DNA of 56,376 nt from Cytophagales bacterium (GCA_013298215.1 JAAFKE010000022.1:1-56376), one strand, 5' to 3'; counted from the first letter of the stretch, positions 1 to 9,796 are shown. Notes: generated from the sequence alone by a model not told the origin. Program-made: numbers and translations.

Positions 1-124
<124 letters not shown>

Positions 125-213
125 AAGTATCTAATTTGTATTCTTGTTCTTTTTGCAGTTTTCATCTGCTTAATTTACCTCCATCATTTTCAATGAACTT
201 TCCCTTTTCGACA

Positions 214-229
214 AAGCCGCGTTCGGCTT
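214..229 (-). other. hairpin in the rRNA operon leader
   Basis: AAGCCG (214-219) and CGGCTT (224-229) form a 6-bp stem with a 4-base loop, between the promoter candidate and the 16S 5' end. It would be transcribed in the leader and may serve in antitermination or pre-rRNA processing. That role is inferred from position only; I see no clear boxA beside it. Confidence 0.4.
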
Positions 230-246
230 CTTCGTTGTTGGGAGTG

Positions 247-276
247 CAAAGGTAAGGCAAAAATTATGTTTGTCAA
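247..276 (-). promoter_or_regulatory. rRNA operon promoter, Bacteroidota type
   Basis: On the minus strand TTGACA (276-271) is followed by TACCTTTG (254-247). There are 19 bases between TTG and the TAnnTTTG element, which matches the known Bacteroidota sigma-ABfr consensus. It lies about 120 bp upstream of the 16S 5' end. It is one of the best promoter matches in the window, as expected for rRNA. Confidence 0.75.
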
Positions 277-351
277 GTTTTCTACAAAAAAAGGTGCGAA
301 AAAAATGAAAAAACTTCGTTTAGACAAACAATCCATTCGCAAAGTACTATT

Positions 352-1653
352 TCAACCGAGTAGGTATGCCTTAAAAGTGCTGAAATGGGTATCCATTGGT
401 ATTGATTTTTTGGGTTTATCCAGCAATTCTTTCAGCCTGGATGGCACGGGGGTGCTGTATCCGACGGCCTTATCTACAACATTCAAAAATTTGGCGGGGT
501 GAGCAGTTGCCAGACATACGCCTACCGATTGACCTGGCTGCTGGGTACTTTGAAATGCTTTTAGGCCCAAATAGCCAACTGCGGTGTGTGGACAGGCCAC
601 GTAGGCGTACTTTTGGGCTATTTGCTGGATGGCGTTGCGGGTTTGGGTGTCGGTGTACGAATATCCAGTTACGTTTGCTTGAATGTTGGTCAGCTCGTCC
701 CCGAAAAAACGGTTTAGGCGCACGAAGTTCGACGGACTACCAACGTCCATGGCGTTGGAGATGGTCTCTACCGATGGCAGCGGCTCGTAGTTGCCGCTGG
801 TGAGGTAGCGCGGCACTACGTCGTTTTGGTTGGTTGCGGCTATAAAATGCCCCACGGGCAGCCCCATTCTTTGTGCCAGCACGCCCGCGCTCAGGTTGCC
901 GAAGTTGCCACTCGGAACAGAAAAAACCACGGGTAGGCCTCGTTCTTTTACCTGGGCGTAGGCTCTGAAATAGTAGAATGACTGCGGAATGAGCCGGGCA
1001 ATATTAATAGAATTTGCCGATGCTAAATTGAACTTCTGGTTGAGTTCTTGGTCTAAAAAGGCTTGCTTAACCAGTGCCTGGCAGTCGTCGAAGGTGCCGC
1101 TGAGTTCGAGGGCGGTTACGTTGTGGCCGAGGGTGGTGAGTTGCTTTTCTTGAATGTCGCTCACTTTGCCACTGGGATATAATATAGTGACCTTTATATT
1201 GGGCAAATTAAAAAAGCCCTGTGCCACCGCCCCGCCAGTGTCGCCCGAGGTGGCCACGAGGATGTGGATTTCTTTCTGCGATTTTTCTAAGAAATAAGAC
1301 ATTATTGAGGCCATGAAGCGCGCACCAAAGTCTTTGAAGGCCATCGAAGGCCCGTGGAAGAGTTCAAGAACGTGGGTATGGTCGTCGAGCGCTACGGTTG
1401 GTGCGTCAAAATCAAAGGCTCTTTCTATTACCTTGGCGATGTCGGAGGCGGGAATTGTATCACCAAAGAGTGTCTTGGAGACTTCCAGCGCAATTTCGTT
1501 GAAAGTTCGATCTTGGATCGTGTCTATGAAAACGTTGGAGACTTTCGGAATATAGTCTGGCATATAAAGACCATTGTCGGCGGGAAGACTTCTAAAAAGA
1601 GCCTCTTCAAAACTGGCTTTTAGGTTGCCGTTTTTAGTACTGCTGAGAATCAT
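352..1653 (-). CDS. thrC: threonine synthase
   Basis: A 433-residue PLP enzyme that converts O-phosphohomoserine and water to threonine, the last step of threonine synthesis in the cytosol. The PLP-lysine motif MAFKDFG lies near residue 105-111, and LVATSGDTGGAV and FSVPSGNFGNL follow as phosphate- and cofactor-binding segments. The N-terminal part matches the Thr_synth_N type found in bacterial long-form ThrC. Length is normal for the family. It starts at an ATG, with a TAnnTTTG candidate 28 bp upstream. It reads toward the rRNA promoter, and no other threonine genes are adjacent. Confidence 0.95.
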   Translation of the reverse strand: MILSSTKNGNLKASFEEALFRSLPADNGLYMPDYIPKVSNVFIDTIQDRTFNEIALEVSKTLFGDTIPASDIAKVIERAFDFDAPTVALDDHTHVLELFHGPSMAFKDFGARFMASIMSYFLEKSQKEIHILVATSGDTGGAVAQGFFNLPNIKVTILYPSGKVSDIQEKQLTTLGHNVTALELSGTFDDCQALVKQAFLDQELNQKFNLASANSINIARLIPQSFYYFRAYAQVKERGLPVVFSVPSGNFGNLSAGVLAQRMGLPVGHFIAATNQNDVVPRYLTSGNYEPLPSVETISNAMDVGSPSNFVRLNRFFGDELTNIQANVTGYSYTDTQTRNAIQQIAQKYAYVACPHTAVGYLGLKAFQSTQQPGQSVGVCLATAHPAKFLNVVDKAVGYSTPVPSRLKELLDKPKKSIPMDTHFSTFKAYLLG

Positions 1654-1681
1654 TGACTGCTTTTGGTTATGACTAAAACGG

Positions 1682-1689
1682 CAAAGTTA
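1682..1689 (-). promoter_or_regulatory. -7 element candidate for thrC
   Basis: On the minus strand TAACTTTG matches TAnnTTTG and sits 28 bp before the thrC start codon. No convincing TTTG -33 partner is seen at the right distance, so this is only a half-supported promoter. Confidence 0.35.
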
Positions 1690-1737
1690 AGACACTACGC
1701 GGCAGATTATGACTATTTCGGTTGATTTTTAGTGCTC

Positions 1738-2412
1738 TCAGCCCCAAACCTGGTCCCAGCATTCCATGATGAGAAGATCGCCGACCTGGGCCTTTATCCG
1801 CACAAAACCATCTCGGAGCACCTCATTGCTGTTGCCAGACCGCTGTCCGAGAACAAGGGCTTCGTTTAATAAATCGTATTTTAGGCCCTCGGTGGTTATT
1901 CCCGTCACCGTTCCAACTGGAATAAGCGAGATGGGGGTGGCGGCGGTGTACCATTTCTCGAAAGTACCCCGCAGCGGAAATACCTTGGAGTAATCGTCGA
2001 GAAGCACAATTTTGATCTGGTCTTTGTAGCGAACGATGTTGGTGAGATTGGAAATTGTGTGGTCTGCGCGGCGCCCAGTGGCCCACACAATATTTACGGC
2101 TGGAAAGCCCCGCTGAATCAAAAACTCGATTCCTTTCTCTAAATCGGTTTTGTTTTGGTCGGGCGTGTGAACGATCTCGAGCGGGTATTGGTGCGCCAGG
2201 ACTTTTTGCGGATCGAAAGTGCCGTCGAAGTCTCCCAGCAAAACATCAATTTTAATGTCTAAGTCGAGCACTCGGTGCGCTGCGCGGTCTAAAACAACCA
2301 CGTAAGGACTCCACTCGAGCAACTGACCCAGAAGCTCTTCGGAGCAGGCTTCGCCGTTGGCAATCAGCAGGGCGGGTTCTTGTTTGTCTCGAACAATGTG
2401 GTGGGACGACAT
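1738..2412 (-). CDS. thiN: thiamine pyrophosphokinase
   Basis: A 224-residue protein of the thiamine diphosphokinase family, which transfers pyrophosphate from ATP to thiamine to make thiamine diphosphate. The GDFDG motif (60-64), the DQNKTDLEKG segment (85-94) and the TGRRADHT motif (112-119) are the family's nucleotide- and metal-binding signatures. The last motif is usually written GGRxDH; here the first residue is Thr. It probably forms a transcription unit with the lipoprotein gene upstream, whose stop lies 9 bp before this start. No TPP riboswitch is visible nearby. Confidence 0.88.
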   Translation of the reverse strand: MSSHHIVRDKQEPALLIANGEACSEELLGQLLEWSPYVVVLDRAAHRVLDLDIKIDVLLGDFDGTFDPQKVLAHQYPLEIVHTPDQNKTDLEKGIEFLIQRGFPAVNIVWATGRRADHTISNLTNIVRYKDQIKIVLLDDYSKVFPLRGTFEKWYTAATPISLIPVGTVTGITTEGLKYDLLNEALVLGQRSGNSNEVLRDGFVRIKAQVGDLLIMECWDQVWG

Positions 2413-2421
2413 TCTGAGTTC

Positions 2422-2988
2422 TTAACGACTACCCGTTTGGTCTTTTCGGCTGGGTTCGTACCCTTCGGCAAAGAGCGGGTACTGGTCAAAAATAGTTCTC
2501 ACCACACTCTTATAATATTGAGCGGTATTGTTTTGCTGCCTAAAAATTCCTGATGCGTACCCACGCCAAACAACTTGGTCCGACTCAGCATCGATCAACG
2601 AGATAATGAGTGTACCTTTATCTAAGGCGTATTTTACGGGTTCGTATTTGTAGCTATCGTCCTCGGTTTCTGTCCAGGCTTTAATGACTGGCTGGGTATA
2701 ACCTTGGTAGCGTAGGTTGTCGTAAAAAATACCGTAGTTTACCAACAGAGTGGGCTTGTTGAGGGTCAGTTTGTAGCCCCGGGCTTGCATTTGGCGGTGA
2801 ATGGCATTATAAACCTCCGTGCAGATATTGCCCGTGTCTCGCTCGCACTCCAAAAACGCATACGACGAGTAAGTCTTAAAATTAGTATCGTAGCTGTAGT
2901 CGTGTTCTACAAATAATTTTTTGTTGAGCGTGCAACCCGACACCGTCAGAATGGCCACTGCGAGCAAATAAAATTTTATCGATTTCAT
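2422..2988 (-). CDS. DUF4136-like lipoprotein
   Basis: A 188-residue predicted lipoprotein. The N-terminus is a short charged and hydrophobic signal ending in the lipobox TVSGC (Cys19). The body fits the DUF4136 type: a YDTNFKTYSSYAF segment near residue 33-45, a middle region with RQMQARGYK, and a closing strand around VVWRGYASG (near 140-148). DUF4136 proteins are common, uncharacterised envelope lipoproteins of Bacteroidota and Proteobacteria. It ends 9 bp before the thiamine pyrophosphokinase start, so co-transcription is likely, but no functional link is known. Confidence 0.7.
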   Translation of the reverse strand: MKSIKFYLLAVAILTVSGCTLNKKLFVEHDYSYDTNFKTYSSYAFLECERDTGNICTEVYNAIHRQMQARGYKLTLNKPTLLVNYGIFYDNLRYQGYTQPVIKAWTETEDDSYKYEPVKYALDKGTLIISLIDAESDQVVWRGYASGIFRQQNNTAQYYKSVVRTIFDQYPLFAEGYEPSRKDQTGSR

Positions 2989-3048
2989 GCAACAAGTTGA
3001 TTATCTGTAAATTTTATGAAAGTTAGCAAAAAAAACAACGCCCGCAAC

Positions 3049-4080
3049 TTATCGACCAAGGTAATATTTTAGGGCTTTTGCAAATTCGGAGGCCGACACC
3101 TCCACGTCCCAGACGCAATGCCCCACGCGCTGGTCTAACAACGAAAACCTAAGTTGGCCGTCTTTGTTTTTTTTGTCTTGGTGCGCCAATGCCAAAATGG
3201 TATCGAACTCTGTATCAGTTATTTCGACGCGTCCAAACACCGAGAATATAAACTCTTCTATGTGGTCAAGTGTTTGGGCATCTATCATTCTTTTACGAAA
3301 AGCCACGTATGCCTCCATCACCATGCCCGTCGCCACGGCTTCGCCGTGCAAAATTCGGCGGGTGGGTTGGTTCAGCAAATACGTTTCTAAGGCGTGGCCA
3401 ATGGTGTGCCCAAAGTTGAGTATTTTGCGGAGCCCCTGCTCGGTGGGGTCTTGGCCAACTATTTTTTGCTTTATTGCTACGGAGTGCGCAATAAGATCAT
3501 CCCAATTTTGCTGGTGCAAATCTTTGGTACGTATCTCGTCCCATTTTGCAGCGTCGGCAATGAGACAGTGTTTGATGACCTCGGCAAAACCCGAGCGCAG
3601 TTCCAGATACGGCAGCGTTGCCAAAAAAGATTGATCGATCAGCACTGACTGGGGCTGGGCAAAGACCCCGATGTGATTTTTAAATCCCTCAAAATCAATC
3701 CCCAACTTGCCACCCACGCTTGCATCGACCTGCGCCAACAGGGTGGTCGGAATCTGAATAAAATCGATGCCGCGCTTGTAGGTGGCGGCGCAGAAGCCCC
3801 CCATGTCGCCGATGACACCGCCCCCCAAGTTTACAACCAACGCGTGGCGATCTAAACTAACCTCGGTCATGGCGGCCCATATTTGGGTGCAAGTAGCCAG
3901 GTTTTTGTGGGTTTCGCCAGCAGGCACCACCAGCGTGTGGTGTTTGGGGAGTATTTTTTTTAGCGCGGGGTAACAATGTTTTTTTGTGTTAGTGTCGGCA
4001 AGAACGAAGATTTTGGAATACCTTTTTTGTGCCAAAAAATCGGGCAGGCTCGTCGAAACAGGGGAGATGATTACGGACAT
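3049..4080 (-). CDS. aroB: 3-dehydroquinate synthase
   Basis: A 343-residue enzyme that cyclises DAHP to 3-dehydroquinate, step two of the shikimate pathway, using NAD and a divalent metal. The glycine-rich NAD-binding segment GGGVIGDMGGF is near residue 85-95, followed by IPTTLLAQVDASVGGK. Metal-ligand regions FAEVIKH, NFGHTIGHALE and LHGEAVATGM are all present. Length is typical. It starts at an ATG and is divergent from the SusC gene; a TAAATTTG element lies 30 bp upstream. Confidence 0.95.
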   Translation of the reverse strand: MSVIISPVSTSLPDFLAQKRYSKIFVLADTNTKKHCYPALKKILPKHHTLVVPAGETHKNLATCTQIWAAMTEVSLDRHALVVNLGGGVIGDMGGFCAATYKRGIDFIQIPTTLLAQVDASVGGKLGIDFEGFKNHIGVFAQPQSVLIDQSFLATLPYLELRSGFAEVIKHCLIADAAKWDEIRTKDLHQQNWDDLIAHSVAIKQKIVGQDPTEQGLRKILNFGHTIGHALETYLLNQPTRRILHGEAVATGMVMEAYVAFRKRMIDAQTLDHIEEFIFSVFGRVEITDTEFDTILALAHQDKKNKDGQLRFSLLDQRVGHCVWDVEVSASEFAKALKYYLGR

Positions 4081-4109
4081 ATTTGCGATTTAGGTGGTAT
4101 TTTCAAACT

Positions 4110-4117
4110 CAAATTTA
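4110..4117 (-). promoter_or_regulatory. -7 element candidate for aroB
   Basis: The minus strand reads TAAATTTG, a match to TAnnTTTG, 30 bp before the aroB ATG in the divergent aroB/susC gap. No good -33 TTTG is seen, so confidence is limited. Confidence 0.4.
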
Positions 4118-4138
4118 ATAAAATTCGTGTATTTATTT

Positions 4139-4146
4139 TATATTTG
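4139..4146 (+). promoter_or_regulatory. -7 element candidate for the first SusC gene
   Basis: TATATTTG matches TAnnTTTG and lies 38 bp before the ATG at 4184, in an AT-rich divergent intergenic region. The -33 region holds TTTA-like sequence rather than TTTG. Confidence 0.4.
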
Positions 4147-4183
4147 TGTTATTCTAAATTATTCAAAACCAACGTACATCTCT

Positions 4184-7100
4184 ATGATTAACTTTCTACA
4201 AAGCAATTTAAAATTCGGGGTTTTGCTGTGGTTGGTGGTTCACCAAGCCATTGGCCAAGACCGCGTGGTTTCGGGCAAAATTACGAGCACCGACGAAGGC
4301 ACCATACTGCCAGGCGTGAGCGTGGTGGTGAAAGGCACAACCCGTGGCACAAACAGCGATGCCGACGGCAATTACAGGGTAAACGCCAAAACTGGTGAAA
4401 CAATCATTTTTAGTTTCATTGGAATGGTGCGCAAAGAGGTGAAAGTGGGAACGGCCACGACCATAAACGTAGAACTACAGTCGGACGAGTCGCAGCTGAA
4501 CGAAGTTGTGGTGACGGCTCTGGGCATTAAACAAGAAAAACGGCGGCTGGGCTACGCCGTGCAGGAGGTGAAAGGCCAAGAAATAGCCGAAACCCAGCGC
4601 GACAATTTTCTGGTGTCGTTGCAGGGGCGCGTGGCTGGCTTGAGCATGACCACCACCAGCGGCACGCCGGGGGCATCAGCCCAAATTACGCTGCGCGGAG
4701 CCAGTTCGATTGGTGGCAATAACTCGCCGCTCTACGTGGTAGATGGCCTGCCGATCAGCAACAATACGTTTGCCCAAGGCGCATTAGTAACCGACCAACC
4801 CAACCGCTCCAACGATTACATAAACCGCGCGGCCGACATTAACCCCAACGATATTGAGACAATAACTATATTGAAAGGCCCCGAAGCAGCGGCCCTCTAC
4901 GGTATTGAAGCGGCGGGAGGTGCCATTGTCATAACCACAAAAAAAGGAAAAGCAGGACGCGGGAACATTACCTACGACACCAACCTGCGGTTCGAAAACG
5001 TGTACCGTTTCCCGGCCATTCAGCAAGTATATGGGCGGGGCATCAACGGAGTTCCCGACCCCAATATCCAGTCTTTCTTTGGACCAAAGTTTGACGAAAA
5101 TACCCAGATTTTTGACAACAAGAACGCTTTCTTGCAAACTGGAAAAACCCAACAACACAACTTGAGTTTCGACGGAGGCTCGGAAAAAGCCACCTACCGG
5201 CTTTCTACTTCGTATACCAACCAGCAGGGAACCATACCGACCAGTACGTTCGAGAAACTGTCGGTGCGCCTCAGCAGCAGTGTCAAGCTCACGCCCAAGC
5301 TCACCATGGAGCCGTCGTTCAACTTCATTACCACAAAAATTGGGAAGATTATCACCAGCGACCAGGGCGTGTTGTTGAGCTTGTTGCGGTATCCGTCGAA
5401 CGACGATATGACCAACTTCCTTACGCCAGCGGGCAACCGCCGACGTTTGTTGGCCGACAACGCCGAGCTGGACAATCCGTTTTTTAACGTCAATAAAAAC
5501 AAAAACACCGACCGCACCAATCGCATCATCGGAAACATAAATCTGAACTATACGCCCACGAGTTGGCTGAGTTTTTCGGGGCGTTTTGGGGCTGATATTT
5601 ACTCGACACTTGGCAACTTTTTTATGCACCCAGAGTCGAACCGGGGCATTGCGGGGCGCGGATTTATTGAAAATTATGCCGAAAACAGTCAGTTAATAAA
5701 CGCGAACATATACGCTACGGCCACCAAAAATTTTGGCAAATTTGAAACCAAACTCTTGCTCGGTTCTACGATAGACGACAACACCTACGAGGTAACCTCG
5801 GTCTACGGCGAACAGTTGTATATTCCAGACTACAACAGCATAAACAACACCCTGCCCACCACCCAACGCAACAAATTGACGCTCAGAAAGAAGCGTTTAC
5901 TGAGCGTACTGGGGAGTTTCAACATGAGCTACAACGACCTGTTGCACCTCACCATTACGGGGCGCAACGACTGGTCTTCTACCTTGCCAGTGGCCAACAA
6001 CGCTTTTTTTTACCCGTCGGTGAGTTTGTCTTACGAGTTTACCAAGATGGCGGCTCTGAAAGAATCTACCTTTTTGTCGGACGGCAAGCTGCGTATTTCA
6101 TACGCACAGGTGGGCAAAGATGCGCCGCCATACTTGGTGCAGTCGAGCCTCACGCCCCAGACCACCACGGGCGGTGGCTTTGGCTACGGTTTCTTTGGGG
6201 GTAATCCCGACCTGAAACCCGAGTTTAGCGAAGCATTCGAGGCGGGTTTTGACTTGTTTTTTCTAAAAAATCGGATCGAGCTCGACGTAGCAGTTTACCA
6301 AAACACCCGCTCGAAACAAATTGTGAGCCAACGCCTAAGCTACGGCACTGGTTTTGTGTTTGGGTTGCTCAACGGCGGCACGTTCTCGAACCGGGGCTTG
6401 GAGGTGCAACTCAACGCAAAAATTATCAAAAAAACCGCGTTTAGTTGGGACGCAAACCTGAACTTTACAACCCTCGCCACCAGCGTGCGCGACCTACCAG
6501 CGGGTGTGCCCGAATATTATAACTCAGACACGTGGCTGTTTGGGAACGCCCGCGCGAGTGCGTTTGTGGGGCTTCCTGACCTGCAAAGGGCGTTTTCGGC
6601 GTTCAACTTGGTGGCCAACGAACGCGGCGCGGGCAGTGCCACCGCCATTGGTGGGTGGAGCTACCTGCGCAACCCACGCGGCGATATATTGGTGAACCCA
6701 ACCACTGGCTTGCCCATTGTAAACACAAACTTTTTGCCCATCGGCGACCGCAACCCCACTTTTACAATGGGATTGCAAAACACTTTTAGGTACAAAAACC
6801 TGCGCGTGTCGTTTCTGTTGGACATCAGAAAGGGCGGCGACGTATTTAATGGCAACGAGCGCTACCTGATGGCTACTGGCTTGAGCCCACGTACACTCGA
6901 CCGCGACACGCCAGTGATATTTAATGGTGTGCTGCGCGACGGACGCGAAAACTCCGATACCCCAACGGTGAACAACATCGCCATTACGCCGTCGGCGCAG
7001 CCGCTCAACTACTACGCGTCTCTGCCCGAAGTTGAGTACGTGGAGCGCGACATAAACTGGGTTCGGATGCGCGACGCGCGGATTGAGTACCAGTTTCCTA

Positions 7101-7309
7101 AGGCGGCCCTTGCCCGCACCAAGGTATTCCAAAATTTGAGCGTGTTTGTGAACGGCACCGATCTGTTTTTGCTCACCAACTACACGGGCGCAGACCCCAA
7201 CGTGAACGGCACAACCGCCACCAGTACGGGTGTGGGCGCGGCGGGTTTCGACTACGGCAAGTTGTCGGTGCCGCGCGGCCTGGCGTTTGGTATTAGATTT
7301 GGGCTCTAA
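4184..7309 (+). CDS. SusC/RagA-family TonB-dependent outer-membrane transporter
   Basis: A TonB-dependent channel of about 1041 residues, the membrane half of a SusCD nutrient importer. The chosen ATG (4184) gives a clean signal peptide ending near AIGQ; the longer open frame from 4094 would put a non-signal tail in front. A CarboxypepD_reg-like domain (VSGKI...GVSVVVKG...GNYRV) follows at about residues 26-105. The SusC signature LNEVVVTALGIKQEKR leads into the plug domain and a long beta-barrel ending in the aromatic-poor strand AFGIRFGL. Its SusD partner starts 68 bp downstream. No glycosidase is nearby, so the ligand is unknown. Confidence 0.93.
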   Translation: MINFLQSNLKFGVLLWLVVHQAIGQDRVVSGKITSTDEGTILPGVSVVVKGTTRGTNSDADGNYRVNAKTGETIIFSFIGMVRKEVKVGTATTINVELQSDESQLNEVVVTALGIKQEKRRLGYAVQEVKGQEIAETQRDNFLVSLQGRVAGLSMTTTSGTPGASAQITLRGASSIGGNNSPLYVVDGLPISNNTFAQGALVTDQPNRSNDYINRAADINPNDIETITILKGPEAAALYGIEAAGGAIVITTKKGKAGRGNITYDTNLRFENVYRFPAIQQVYGRGINGVPDPNIQSFFGPKFDENTQIFDNKNAFLQTGKTQQHNLSFDGGSEKATYRLSTSYTNQQGTIPTSTFEKLSVRLSSSVKLTPKLTMEPSFNFITTKIGKIITSDQGVLLSLLRYPSNDDMTNFLTPAGNRRRLLADNAELDNPFFNVNKNKNTDRTNRIIGNINLNYTPTSWLSFSGRFGADIYSTLGNFFMHPESNRGIAGRGFIENYAENSQLINANIYATATKNFGKFETKLLLGSTIDDNTYEVTSVYGEQLYIPDYNSINNTLPTTQRNKLTLRKKRLLSVLGSFNMSYNDLLHLTITGRNDWSSTLPVANNAFFYPSVSLSYEFTKMAALKESTFLSDGKLRISYAQVGKDAPPYLVQSSLTPQTTTGGGFGYGFFGGNPDLKPEFSEAFEAGFDLFFLKNRIELDVAVYQNTRSKQIVSQRLSYGTGFVFGLLNGGTFSNRGLEVQLNAKIIKKTAFSWDANLNFTTLATSVRDLPAGVPEYYNSDTWLFGNARASAFVGLPDLQRAFSAFNLVANERGAGSATAIGGWSYLRNPRGDILVNPTTGLPIVNTNFLPIGDRNPTFTMGLQNTFRYKNLRVSFLLDIRKGGDVFNGNERYLMATGLSPRTLDRDTPVIFNGVLRDGRENSDTPTVNNIAITPSAQPLNYYASLPEVEYVERDINWVRMRDARIEYQFPKAALARTKVFQNLSVFVNGTDLFLLTNYTGADPNVNGTTATSTGVGAAGFDYGKLSVPRGLAFGIRFGL

Positions 7310-7377
7310 AAAACGTTTGTATAAACAAAAAATACACTGGGTTTTCCGTTGGTGTAATTACATAAAATAGAAAGACA

Positions 7378-8898
7378 ATGAAAAAAATACATATAATATT
7401 ACTGTTTATCAGCGCTTTAAGTTTGAGTAGCTGCGCCGAGTACCTGGACATTAACCAAGACCCCAGCAACCCACAAGTGGCGGAGGGATTTGTGCTTTTG
7501 CCACCTATTTTGCAAAACATGGTACGTGGCGAAGCTTTTGACGCGCGTTTTGCAGGACAATACGTGCAGAACTGGGCCAACGCGGGGTCGGGAGATAGCT
7601 GGGACAGGCACGGCTATTTAACTGGTAGCGATGCGGGCGGCGAAAAATGGAGCATCCACTATTTTAGAGGAGGTAAAAATATCGATCTCATCATTCAAGA
7701 TTCGCAAGAAAAACAAAAATGGGATTATTCGGGCGTGGCCAAGGCCATTCGGGCGTGGAGTTGGCAGTCTACCACCGACTACACGGGCGAAATGATCCTC
7801 AAACAAGCCTGGGAACCAAACCGTTACGTGTTCGATTTCGACTCCCAAGAAGACGTTTACAAGGAAGTAATTCGTTTGAGCGAAGATGCCCTAACCGACC
7901 TCAACCGCACCGACGGCGCAGTGGCGGTGGCGTCTCTGGCGCGCGGCGACCAAGTTTACCGGGGAGACCGCACCAAGTGGATTAGGTTTGTGAACGCCGT
8001 ACTGGCTCGCAACGCCCATCACCTAAGCAACAAAGCCAGCTACAACCCCGACAAAGTCATTGAGTACGTGGACAAGGCCCTGGCCAGCAACGCCGATAAT
8101 TTCAACGTACCCCACGACGGTACCAGCACGGCAGATGCCAACTATTTTGGGCCGCTCCGCAACACCATGGGTAGTTTTAGGCAAACTAACTTTGCCGTGA
8201 ACTTGATGAACGGGGTTCTTTACCCTGGGGTGATAGACCCACGCCTACCGCTGATATATACGGCATCGCCCGACGGCACTTTTCGCGGGGTGATTCCTCC
8301 CTTTGGCGACATTAACAATACGGTGGGCAACCTCCGCCGCATTCCGACCCTCTGGGGGCCGCTGCCCGCCGCCGCCGGGCAGGTCATTACCACGGGCAAA
8401 AATGTGTTTCAAGACAAAGCCAACCACCCAATTATTACCTACGCCGAGCTACAGTTTATCAAAGCCGAAGCCGCTTTTAGAAAAAAAGACGCGGCCACCG
8501 CACTAACGGCATACCGGCGCGGCATTGATGCCAACATGGACTGGAACGGCGTGGCCGCCGCCGACAAGGCGCGGTATTTGGCCAGTGCGGCCGTGGCTCA
8601 AACTGCCAATGCCTTGACAATGAGCACCATCATGCTGCAAAAGTACATCGCAATGATTGGTCACGGAAGTTTGGAAACGTGGGTGGATATGCGTCGCTTT
8701 GCGTACAGTTCCGACGTTTACACGGGTTTTGCGCTGCCTACTGGCACAAATATTTTTGCCGACAACGGTGGAAAGCCAGTACAGCGCGTTCGGCCGCGCT
8801 TCAACTCGGAGTACGTCTGGAACCGCACGTCTTTGGATGCAATAGGCGGCAACAATCCCGACTTCCACACAAAAGAAATGTGGTTTACCAAGCCTTAA
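7378..8898 (+). CDS. SusD/RagB-like surface lipoprotein
   Basis: A 506-residue lipoprotein that should cap the preceding SusC transporter and bind its ligand at the cell surface. The lipobox LSLSSC (Cys19) is followed by the SusD-family opener YLDINQDPSNP. Helical TPR-like segments occur through the middle (WDYSGVAKAIRAWSWQSTTDYTG) and the conserved YAELQFIKAEAAFR helix is near residue 358-371. The composition is closer to the SusD-like 2 (PF12771) group than to classic RagB. It forms an operon with the SusC gene upstream and the DUF4397 gene downstream. Confidence 0.9.
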   Translation: MKKIHIILLFISALSLSSCAEYLDINQDPSNPQVAEGFVLLPPILQNMVRGEAFDARFAGQYVQNWANAGSGDSWDRHGYLTGSDAGGEKWSIHYFRGGKNIDLIIQDSQEKQKWDYSGVAKAIRAWSWQSTTDYTGEMILKQAWEPNRYVFDFDSQEDVYKEVIRLSEDALTDLNRTDGAVAVASLARGDQVYRGDRTKWIRFVNAVLARNAHHLSNKASYNPDKVIEYVDKALASNADNFNVPHDGTSTADANYFGPLRNTMGSFRQTNFAVNLMNGVLYPGVIDPRLPLIYTASPDGTFRGVIPPFGDINNTVGNLRRIPTLWGPLPAAAGQVITTGKNVFQDKANHPIITYAELQFIKAEAAFRKKDAATALTAYRRGIDANMDWNGVAAADKARYLASAAVAQTANALTMSTIMLQKYIAMIGHGSLETWVDMRRFAYSSDVYTGFALPTGTNIFADNGGKPVQRVRPRFNSEYVWNRTSLDAIGGNNPDFHTKEMWFTKP

Positions 8899-8956
8899 CT
8901 CTTCCATTTAAGGGCAATAGGTCAAAAGAAGTTTTCAATTTATCACACGTATTCGT

Positions 8957-9724
8957 ATGAAAAAGATACAATATTTTATTCTAACAATGATAGGAACGGC
9001 GTTTTTGTATGCCTGCGGCAGCGAGAACGACGTTTTCAGGAACACCCGGCTCGCCACTGGCGCGCGGGTGAAGTTCATTCACGCGTCGCCGGGGTCGCCG
9101 GGGGTAGAGATCAGGGTGAACGACCTCAAGTTTTCGGGCGTGGCCACGGTGGCACCCGCCACCCCCAACGTAATGAACTACGGCGCGGTGTTTCCGGCGG
9201 TTGAGTACGCCGCCATTCCCGCTGGCAGCCCCAACGTAAAGATAGTTGTACCCGCCACCGCCACCACCCCCGAAGCCGTGGCGGTTTCGGCCAACCTACC
9301 CACCGAAGACAACAAGGCTTATTCGGTTTTTGCGGCGGGTTCTGCCCCAAACATCGTTCCAGTGGTGCTTGCAGACGTGCTGCCACCAGTTAGCACCACC
9401 AAATTTTTTGTTCGTTTCGTCAATCTAACGCCCAACTCAACCAGTGCCGACGTGACGTTTAACAGCAATCCACTGTTCTCGAACGTACCCTTTCGGGGCG
9501 GAAACGCCACTTTTACCGAATTAGATGCCCCGCTCACGGCGGGCTCAGGCGTGTTCAATACCACCTTTGCGGTTCGGGTTAGCGGAGCGACGGGCACTAC
9601 GCCGCTGATCGGAAACCTGGCTTTAACGAACGTTAGGCCAGGGGCTGTGATTACGGTATATAGTCGCGGGGCGTTTGGCAACACTACTACGCCCGTGTCG
9701 GTGACATCCTACTCCAGCCGTTAG
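8957..9724 (+). CDS. DUF4397-like lipoprotein
   Basis: A 255-residue predicted lipoprotein with a signal ending FLYACGS (Cys20). The body has two similar beta-rich halves. The first opens with ARVKFIHASPGSPGVEIRVN and the second with FFVRFVNLTPNSTSADVTFN, the typical DUF4397 pattern of extracellular immunoglobulin-like folds. Codon use is very GC-rich with GCC/ACC runs. It is the last gene of the first SusCD locus and is followed by a terminator. It may act as an accessory surface protein of that importer; this is inferred from position. Confidence 0.75.
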   Translation: MKKIQYFILTMIGTAFLYACGSENDVFRNTRLATGARVKFIHASPGSPGVEIRVNDLKFSGVATVAPATPNVMNYGAVFPAVEYAAIPAGSPNVKIVVPATATTPEAVAVSANLPTEDNKAYSVFAAGSAPNIVPVVLADVLPPVSTTKFFVRFVNLTPNSTSADVTFNSNPLFSNVPFRGGNATFTELDAPLTAGSGVFNTTFAVRVSGATGTTPLIGNLALTNVRPGAVITVYSRGAFGNTTTPVSVTSYSSR

Positions 9725-9734
9725 ATTTTTTTAA

Positions 9735-9776
9735 GAAAAAAGGGAGTGCGGCTTTCACCCCGCACCCCTCTTTTTT
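9735..9776 (+). terminator. terminator after the SusCD/DUF4397 locus
   Basis: A GC-rich stem (GGGAGTGCGG paired with CCGCACCCCTC, one mismatch) has an A-run on its left and TTTTTT on its right. It lies 10 bp after the DUF4397 stop codon and 20 bp before nuoA. The A and T runs on both sides make it able to work in both directions. Confidence 0.75.
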
Positions 9777-9796
9777 CAAACAAAACCTGCCACAAA

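Noticed and set aside
4094-4183. Longer N-terminus for the first SusC protein
   Set aside because: The extra 30 codons carry no signal-like start and overlap the promoter candidate; the ATG at 4184 gives a normal signal peptide.
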